A stretch of DNA of 7,253 nucleotides, taken from Chitinophagales bacterium. Its GTDB lineage: Bacteria; Bacteroidota; Bacteroidia; Chitinophagales; UBA8649. Below the pieces are notes generated by a model. The model saw only the letters and a program-made list of their open reading frames with translations, was not told where the DNA came from and did not search any database. The stretch spans positions 1-7,253 of the forward strand of contig JADHRO010000102.1 of NCBI GenBank assembly GCA_016777395.1, in the 5' to 3' direction. How positions within the stretch are numbered: the stretch's first letter is position 1; each line of letters opens with the position of its first letter. Below are positions 1 to 4,751 of the stretch, piece by piece. The translations under genes were made by a program, and so were the position numbers.

Positions 1-219
1 GATTTGACTTCGGCAAGCCAGATATACAAAAGCACCTCGCTCCAAAAGTTGAACAGCGATGGCATAACCCAAGCCTGAATTTGCTCCGGTTACTAGACAA
101 GTTTTTCCATCTAATCTCTCCGTATCATTCAACTCCCCAATGGGGGTTTGCTTCCTAAACAAATCAATAATCCCGTTCATGGTTGCCATAAATGGGTTTT
201 TATACTTAGCTTCTGTCAT
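1..219 (-). CDS. Short-chain dehydrogenase/reductase, N-terminal part (3' end beyond the window)
   Basis: Only the first 73 codons are present; the frame is open to the left edge. Residues 36-70 form a classical Rossmann start: ERLDGKTCLVTGANSGLG carries the TGxxxGxG dinucleotide-binding motif at residues 44-51, followed by the helix AIAVQLLERGA and the second strand VYLACRSQ. An Arg just after the second strand often indicates NADP(H) preference in classical SDRs, but this is only suggestive. The catalytic Ser-Tyr-Lys residues lie outside the window. About 35 residues precede the Rossmann fold, as in retinol-dehydrogenase-like SDRs. The start codon overlaps the stop of the sulfotransferase gene as ATGA (216-219), which argues for translational coupling and for this ATG, although Met11 or Met14 could also serve. 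It is the third gene of the minus-strand operon. Expected role: NAD(P)-dependent oxidation or reduction of an alcohol/ketone. The substrate is unknown. Confidence 0.9.
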   Translation of the reverse strand, partial: MTEAKYKNPFMATMNGIIDLFRKQTPIGELNDTERLDGKTCLVTGANSGLGYAIAVQLLERGAFVYLACRSQI

Positions 220-1460
220 TTGATTATAAATTCTTTGTAATAAAAATCGAAGTTATTTTGTACTTCTTGCTTCGTCAAATTAAATTGATCCAAGCTATAT
301 TTATGTATGCCATATTTATACTGCTTATTTAAATTATCGATTTGAGTGACCGCTTCTTGTTCTGCATTCGTCCAATTAATTTGCGCAAAATCAGCTATTC
401 TTTTTAACTCTTTCTGGTAGTCCTTAACCATATCCGTATAACTGATATGCAAGACTGGAAAAGATGGATTAGCTTGCCAGAATTTCATTGCATCTTTAAG
501 CATCTTCACATCCTTATTCATCCAATGCTTAGCCAAGCGAGTGGCATTTACCTCGTCACTAAATATACGATTACTATGATAAAGCATACTGGAAAAGGAA
601 GGAATAACTTTTAGTGGGTCTCGGAATGTATGGACGACTTTAGCATCGGGAAAGACTTTTTGAATCGTATGCATTTGGCCGAGGTGCTCAGGCGTTTTGA
701 GTACCCAGTGCTCTTTTGGATTTTGCCATTGCAATACCTTTAAAACACGCTTCATGTATTGATAAGGGGCCACAGGGTCTTGCTTACTTACCCATTTGAC
801 AAAGGATGGCACATACATGGTTGCTTCCGAAACTGCAGATAAGAAGGTCATCTCATTTAACAAAACATCTTCTTCAGGAGCTTCAAACTCCACAGGGTGA
901 ATAGCAAAGAAATCAGGAGACATAAAACGTAAAGCCCTCTCCGCAGTTTTAGCAAAATTGATTCTTTTTTTGTTCTTCCCATCATACGGAAGAGGCACAG
1001 GGTTTAATGCTTCCCATGAACTCAAAGATCTCAGCTGAGGATGGGCGGCTAACAAGCGATGCAAGCGGGTAGTCCCTGTTCTTTGTAAGCCGGTAATAAT
1101 GAGTGGAGTTTTAATTTCAATGTTTTCAATCGCGGGATGTCTTTTGATAAGATCCTCTAGGTGCAATCTATTTTGTAAAATACCTAAGATTCTTTCTTTA
1201 GTTATAAACCGACCAAAAGGATGCATTTGGGCTTCAGTATTTATAGCATCAATCAGGCGAGTCAGCGTTTCGTGCAAATTCCCCTTACCAAAATCGTTTA
1301 AGCCTGTTTTTTGCTTGGCTTTGTTTAATAAGTCATCCGCATTCAGCTTTATTTTAAAGCCGATGGTATTAAATAAGCTTATGAGAAAAGGTCTTTTACT
1401 CGCTAACATCATCAAGTTCATTAAGCTTAAATAAGGTGCAATGTGGTTCAGGAAATTCAT
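216..1460 (-). CDS. Sulfotransferase family protein (PAPS-binding type)
   Basis: A cytosolic-type protein of about 414 residues, with no signal peptide evident. Numbered from the ATG at 1460, the 5'-phosphosulfate loop is GLQRTGTT at 124-131, followed by RLHRLLAAHPQLRSLSSWEA, typical of the Sulfotransfer_3-like bacterial family. The 3'-phosphate site is HTFRDP at 277-282, and the Arg of RDP is followed eight residues later by Ser, the same spacing as Arg130/Ser138 in estrogen sulfotransferase. A conserved WVLKTPEHL lies at 252-260. The family transfers sulfuryl groups from PAPS to hydroxyls, but many bacterial members have no proven substrate. The start is uncertain: the frame is open to an ATG at 1499 (104-bp overlap with the upstream gene), while ATGs at 1460 (65-bp overlap) and 1421 (26-bp overlap) are also possible. 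I chose 1460 because the extra residues from 1499 are polar and unlike the family, and a GGTGG lies about 7 nt upstream. It is the middle gene of a coupled operon. Confidence 0.9.
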   Translation of the reverse strand: MNFLNHIAPYLSLMNLMMLASKRPFLISLFNTIGFKIKLNADDLLNKAKQKTGLNDFGKGNLHETLTRLIDAINTEAQMHPFGRFITKERILGILQNRLHLEDLIKRHPAIENIEIKTPLIITGLQRTGTTRLHRLLAAHPQLRSLSSWEALNPVPLPYDGKNKKRINFAKTAERALRFMSPDFFAIHPVEFEAPEEDVLLNEMTFLSAVSEATMYVPSFVKWVSKQDPVAPYQYMKRVLKVLQWQNPKEHWVLKTPEHLGQMHTIQKVFPDAKVVHTFRDPLKVIPSFSSMLYHSNRIFSDEVNATRLAKHWMNKDVKMLKDAMKFWQANPSFPVLHISYTDMVKDYQKELKRIADFAQINWTNAEQEAVTQIDNLNKQYKYGIHKYSLDQFNLTKQEVQNNFDFYYKEFIIK

Positions 1461-2580
1461 TGGCAAACCACCATCTCCAGAGCATTGTCCCTTGGACATG
1501 GCCAGTGGTACTTATCCAGTTTTTAAATCCCTTATTTTCTCGTGAAACATGAACCACTACCCGCCCATCGTCCTCAAGTATCGCACTTTGTGCATTGATA
1601 TGGATGGGATGATAGCGATAGTCTAAGGATTCCATCCAATGATTATTGAGCTGAAAATTCCAATACCTACAAGCAGGTGGTTTTACCTCGATTTTCAAGA
1701 CTTCATCAGCTGCAATTTTCCAATAGCTATGGTAATAGGCAATGTTTTTATCTCCCCCGGCTGCATTTGATTTTTCCGGAGACATTTGTGGCAATTGATT
1801 GGCGTGTTTTTCAAAATCGTTTGACCATTTAGCAAACAATAAAGAAGCTCCAGAAACAAATGTTCCAGCTAAGTCTAAGCCTTCAGAAATTGCTTGAGGA
1901 GATAAGGATTTAGGAGCGATAGGACCATTAATTGTCCCCACTTCAAGTGCTGCAATATTTTCCTTTTCACGATTCATAAAAGTTTGCCTAACCATAAGCA
2001 TTGTGGTTTCATCTTCAAGCTTTAACCAGTTTTGCCCTCTGGGATTTTTACTCACTATAATCTCAAAAGTACCATCTTCATTTAACACTAAATCATCGCC
2101 CTCTAGACTCCCGCATGGTGAAAGCCCTCCGGTAGAACCATAACTTCCATTTTGGGTGAAAAAGCCTATATAAAAAACATCATTTCGTTGGCCAGTAATA
2201 CGATATTCATAGTTCCCATTGATTTGCGCATTCTGATAGTAGTTATCTGGATTATCAGCACCTAACTTAACCGTTTCGTGCACAAGTCGTTTCAATACAG
2301 GAAATTCTGGGTCATTATATTCCGTAAAAGCTTCAAGACCCGCTCTTGTTAGTCTTGCTAAGTATCGATATGCCTCTGCCTGCGTTCTGGCATTTTTAGG
2401 TGGATTACCATAAAGTATTGAACCTCCGGCAGCTTTAAGTGTATCGCAATATTGATCCCAGGTTTGTCCAGTAATTAACTGAGTACCGATCTCATCATCA
2501 AGAGTTATCCCCTTCATTTTCAAGGTCAACAGCTTCCACTTTTTAATAAGATTTAAAATAAACGATAGGATTCCTTTCAT
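1396..2580 (-). CDS. DUF1214 domain-containing protein
   Basis: A protein of 394 residues and the first gene of the minus-strand operon. The C-terminal half matches the DUF1214 family: EDGTFEIIVS at 168-177, QNWLKLE at 183-189, RYWNFQLNNHWMESLDYR at 305-322, GRVVVHVS at 339-346 and NWISTTGHVQGTMLWRW at 354-370. The N-terminal half is mostly helical (for example YRYLARLTRAGLEAF at 71-85) and has no clear DUF1254 domain, which often accompanies DUF1214 in longer proteins. The first 24 residues are basic and hydrophobic but lack a convincing signal peptide; Met22 (2517) is an alternative start. The biochemical function of DUF1214 is not established, and I do not assign one. The 3' end overlaps the sulfotransferase gene in another frame. 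The overlap region encodes the conserved RWWFANEFPEP tail, so the overlap is not an artefact of a spurious extension of this gene. Confidence 0.88.
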   Translation of the reverse strand: MKGILSFILNLIKKWKLLTLKMKGITLDDEIGTQLITGQTWDQYCDTLKAAGGSILYGNPPKNARTQAEAYRYLARLTRAGLEAFTEYNDPEFPVLKRLVHETVKLGADNPDNYYQNAQINGNYEYRITGQRNDVFYIGFFTQNGSYGSTGGLSPCGSLEGDDLVLNEDGTFEIIVSKNPRGQNWLKLEDETTMLMVRQTFMNREKENIAALEVGTINGPIAPKSLSPQAISEGLDLAGTFVSGASLLFAKWSNDFEKHANQLPQMSPEKSNAAGGDKNIAYYHSYWKIAADEVLKIEVKPPACRYWNFQLNNHWMESLDYRYHPIHINAQSAILEDDGRVVVHVSRENKGFKNWISTTGHVQGTMLWRWWFANEFPEPHCTLFKLNELDDVSE

Positions 2581-2602
2581 GTGCAGATGTTGAACATTTT
2601 AG

Positions 2603-2634
2603 TTGTAAAATCTAAGCATAAATATATACCTTCA
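2603..2634 (+). promoter_or_regulatory. Weak candidate promoter for the epimerase-MBL gene pair
   Basis: TTG at 2603-2605 is followed after 21 bases by TACCTTCA (2627-2634), which matches four of the six fixed positions of the Bacteroidota -7 box TAnnTTTG. It would overlap the opposing promoter candidate on the other strand. The match is poor and the real promoter could lie further upstream inside the DUF1214 gene. Confidence 0.18.
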
Positions 2635-2635
2635 A
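2607..2635 (-). promoter_or_regulatory. Candidate Bacteroidota-type promoter for the DUF1214-sulfotransferase-SDR operon
   Basis: Read on the minus strand, TTG (2635-2633) is followed after 18 bases by TAGATTTT (2614-2607). This matches the Bacteroidota primary-sigma pattern of TTG near -33 and TAnnTTTG near -7, except for the last base. Transcription would begin near 2600, giving a leader of about 20 nt before the ATG at 2580. It is an inference from pattern matching in an AT-rich spacer. Confidence 0.35.
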
Positions 2636-2656
2636 TTCTCTTTAAACTAAAATTTT

Positions 2657-3634
2657 ATGGGAAAAATAGGTATTACAGGAGCATCTGGACATATTGGAGG
2701 GGTATTGTGCCAGCAGTTAATTGCCAAAGGGTATGACATTGGGGTGTTTGTATATCAATCCAAGTTAGCACTCGATATCCCCCAGCATGCAGGAGATATA
2801 AGTCAATCGAAAGATGTCGAAGATTTCGTTCAACAATATGATTCTATCATTCATTTAGCTGCGGATATATCTGTGGATAGCAAATCCAAGGTAAACATGT
2901 GGGAAACCAATGTAAAGGGTACGCAAAACATTGTAGATGCTTGTCTAAAATTTAAAGTCAAGCGATTGGTTCATTTCACAAGTATTGCAGCGATAGACCA
3001 ATTCCCTCTGGAGCAGGCAGTAGATGAAACCCGAGCCCTAGTCAATATGAAATCCAAAACTGCAACAAGTTATGGTCAATCAAAAGCTGAAGCTGAACGA
3101 GTTGTTCTAAAAGGCATTAAAGATGGTTTAGACGCTGTTATGATTGCGCCTACTTCCGTCTTAGGGCCTATGGACTATAAGCCATCCGTATTGGGTCAAT
3201 CATTGTTAGATATGTATTACAATCGTATACCAGCGGTGGTTAAAGGAGGACAAGACTGGGTCGATGTTAGAGACATCGTGAAAGGAACTATAAGTGCTTT
3301 AGAAAATGGACGAGCCGGGGAAAAATATTTATTGGGCAGTGAGTTTTTAACTATTCAAGAATTATCTCAACTGATTGGTGACATTTATAATCGTAAGGTG
3401 CCTTCCTTGGCTTTACCATTTTGGATTGCCCGATTAGGGGTACCCTTTGAGGAATTAAAGAGTAGAAAAAGTGGCAAACCCAATGGCTTTACACAAGAAG
3501 CCTTGACTGCTTTAGAGTATGGAAATACAAAAATTAGTCATGAAAAAGCAACCAAGGAATTAGCGTATCAGCCACGATCAGTGAGGGAGTCTTTGAAAGA
3601 CACGTTGGATTGGCTAGTTGAACATTACAATTAA
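2657..3634 (+). CDS. NAD-dependent epimerase/dehydratase family protein (extended SDR, dihydroflavonol-reductase/3-beta-HSD-like)
   Basis: A protein of 325 residues, the usual length for extended SDRs. The N-terminal Rossmann motif is TGASGHIGG at 7-15 (GxxGxxG at Gly8, Gly11, Gly14). AGDIS at 45-49 fits the adenine-contacting acidic position and HLAAD at 66-70 follows the fourth strand. The catalytic set is Ser109 in HFTSIAAI plus Tyr139-xxx-Lys143 in YGQSK. APTSVLGP at 164-171 and WVDVRDIVKG at 201-210 are typical of dihydroflavonol-4-reductase, 3-beta-hydroxysteroid-dehydrogenase and HpnA-like relatives rather than classical sugar epimerases. GEKYLLGSEFLTIQEL at 221-236 is the usual start of the substrate domain. 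It should catalyse NAD(P)-dependent redox chemistry at a hydroxyl/ketone; the substrate is not predictable. The start is the only early ATG, preceded by an A-rich stretch rather than a strong Shine-Dalgarno. It diverges from the DUF1214 gene and probably forms an operon with the MBL gene 18 bp downstream. Confidence 0.92.
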   Translation: MGKIGITGASGHIGGVLCQQLIAKGYDIGVFVYQSKLALDIPQHAGDISQSKDVEDFVQQYDSIIHLAADISVDSKSKVNMWETNVKGTQNIVDACLKFKVKRLVHFTSIAAIDQFPLEQAVDETRALVNMKSKTATSYGQSKAEAERVVLKGIKDGLDAVMIAPTSVLGPMDYKPSVLGQSLLDMYYNRIPAVVKGGQDWVDVRDIVKGTISALENGRAGEKYLLGSEFLTIQELSQLIGDIYNRKVPSLALPFWIARLGVPFEELKSRKSGKPNGFTQEALTALEYGNTKISHEKATKELAYQPRSVRESLKDTLDWLVEHYN

Positions 3635-3652
3635 TTTAGATAATAGTTGCGA

Positions 3653-4666
3653 ATGAAAAAGATCATCCTCTGGGTTCTCACCTCTTTTACACTCATTTTT
3701 ATTTTATTGCTGACTATTCGTCCACGACCCGAGCAACTACAGAGGTATTTAGTTCATCCAGCACCGAAGGCTCAAGGCAATCATTTAACCGTCCAATTTT
3801 TAGGCAACACTAATCTTCTTTTTTCAGATGGGAAAACATCCATATTAACTGATGGGTTTTTTACGCGCCCAAACTCTGTTAAGGTATTATTCGGTAAGGT
3901 ATCCCCAAATCGAGAAACAATAATAAGTTCTCTAGAAAGAGCTAGTATTGAGCATTTAGATGCAGTAATTCCTGTGCACTCCCATTTCGACCATGCTATG
4001 GATGCGGCGATGGTTGCGGACATATGTGGGGCACAACTCATCGGCTCATCCTCTACTGCAAACATCGGAAGAGGTTATGGTTTGAGTGAAGATCAGCTTC
4101 AAGTTCCTGAATTAGGTAGCATGATTCAAGTAGGTAAATTTGAAATCACTTTTATTCAATCCAATCATTGGCAATATCCGGATCCAAAAGAAAGAGAGCG
4201 GTTGCTCAATTGCGCAATTGAGGATCCACTGAAGACGCCCGCTTCCATATATGCTTATAAAGAAGGTATAAGTTATACCATATTGATCAAACATGATTCA
4301 ACACGAATTGCCATTCAAGGAAGCGCAGGGTTTAAGAAGAATAGTATTAAAGATTTTGATGCAGACATTTTGTTTCTTGCAGTTGCAGGTTTGGATGTGA
4401 TGGATGAGGCATACAATAACAACTATCAAAATCTTTTGATTGCTCCCTTAAAGCCAGAAGTACTTGTTCCTATTCATTGGGACGATTTTACCGTTTCCCT
4501 CTCAGAAAAGCCATTGGCAACACCTAATGTCTTGTTTAACTTAAAATTTGGCAGTGATTTATCCAAGGCGTTTAAAGAGCTAGAAAAGCGGAATCCAGAG
4601 CGAACGATAAAGGTTCTTAATTCATTTTCACCTTATTCTATCCATGACCTAAAAGAGCCGAACTAA
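3653..4666 (+). CDS. Membrane-anchored MBL-fold metallo-hydrolase
   Basis: A protein of 337 residues from the ATG at 3653. The frame also allows a TTG two codons earlier (3647), but the ATG followed by a lysine pair is the more natural start. Residues 1-22 (MKKIILWVLTSFTLIFILLL) form a single hydrophobic segment after two lysines, so the protein is probably anchored in the inner membrane or exported; no lipobox cysteine is seen. The metallo-beta-lactamase signature HSHFDH is at 109-114, with further candidate ligands His172 in SNHW and His275 in VPIHWDD. Where most UlaG-like hydrolases have GDTG/GDSG, this protein has QGSAGF (222-227), so the usual bridging Asp position appears to be Ser. The layout resembles UlaG-like or NAPE-PLD-like MBL proteins, which cleave phosphoester, lactone or similar bonds; no substrate can be assigned. 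It follows the epimerase gene closely and ends at the shared terminator. Confidence 0.88.
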   Translation: MKKIILWVLTSFTLIFILLLTIRPRPEQLQRYLVHPAPKAQGNHLTVQFLGNTNLLFSDGKTSILTDGFFTRPNSVKVLFGKVSPNRETIISSLERASIEHLDAVIPVHSHFDHAMDAAMVADICGAQLIGSSSTANIGRGYGLSEDQLQVPELGSMIQVGKFEITFIQSNHWQYPDPKERERLLNCAIEDPLKTPASIYAYKEGISYTILIKHDSTRIAIQGSAGFKKNSIKDFDADILFLAVAGLDVMDEAYNNNYQNLLIAPLKPEVLVPIHWDDFTVSLSEKPLATPNVLFNLKFGSDLSKAFKELEKRNPERTIKVLNSFSPYSIHDLKEPN

Positions 4667-4693
4667 ATATTTCCTAGCTGGATCTTACAAAAA

Positions 4694-4728
4694 AAATGGT
4701 GGTCAAGCTCAAAGCTTGACCACCATTT
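4694..4728. terminator. Bidirectional rho-independent terminator between convergent genes
   Basis: A perfect 16-bp inverted repeat (AAATGGTGGTCAAGCT / AGCTTGACCACCATTT) encloses a three-base loop, CAA. Read on the minus strand, the stem runs into eight T residues (4696-4689), a canonical terminator for the surface-protein gene that stops at 4752. On the plus strand the stem ends in only TTT followed by AAAG, so it would be a weaker terminator for the MBL gene stopping at 4666. No other structure is visible in this 85-bp gap. Confidence 0.9.
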
Positions 4729-4751
4729 AAAGCTAAACCCCTTTAGCTATC

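Noticed and set aside
1099..1434. Plus-strand open frame of 111 codons
   Set aside because: It lies antisense to the well-supported sulfotransferase gene, shows no recognisable motif and has cysteine-rich, low-information composition typical of a shadow frame.
3647..3649. TTG as start of the MBL gene
   Set aside because: An ATG two codons later gives a typical MKK signal-anchor start and needs no rare initiation codon.
3781..4294. Two minus-strand open frames (94 and 60 codons)
   Set aside because: Both are antisense to the MBL gene over its conserved region and have no family features.
4689..4728. Hairpin as a mobile-element end or REP-type repeat
   Set aside because: It is single-copy in the window, sits between convergent stops and has a T-run in the right place, so a terminator explains it fully.
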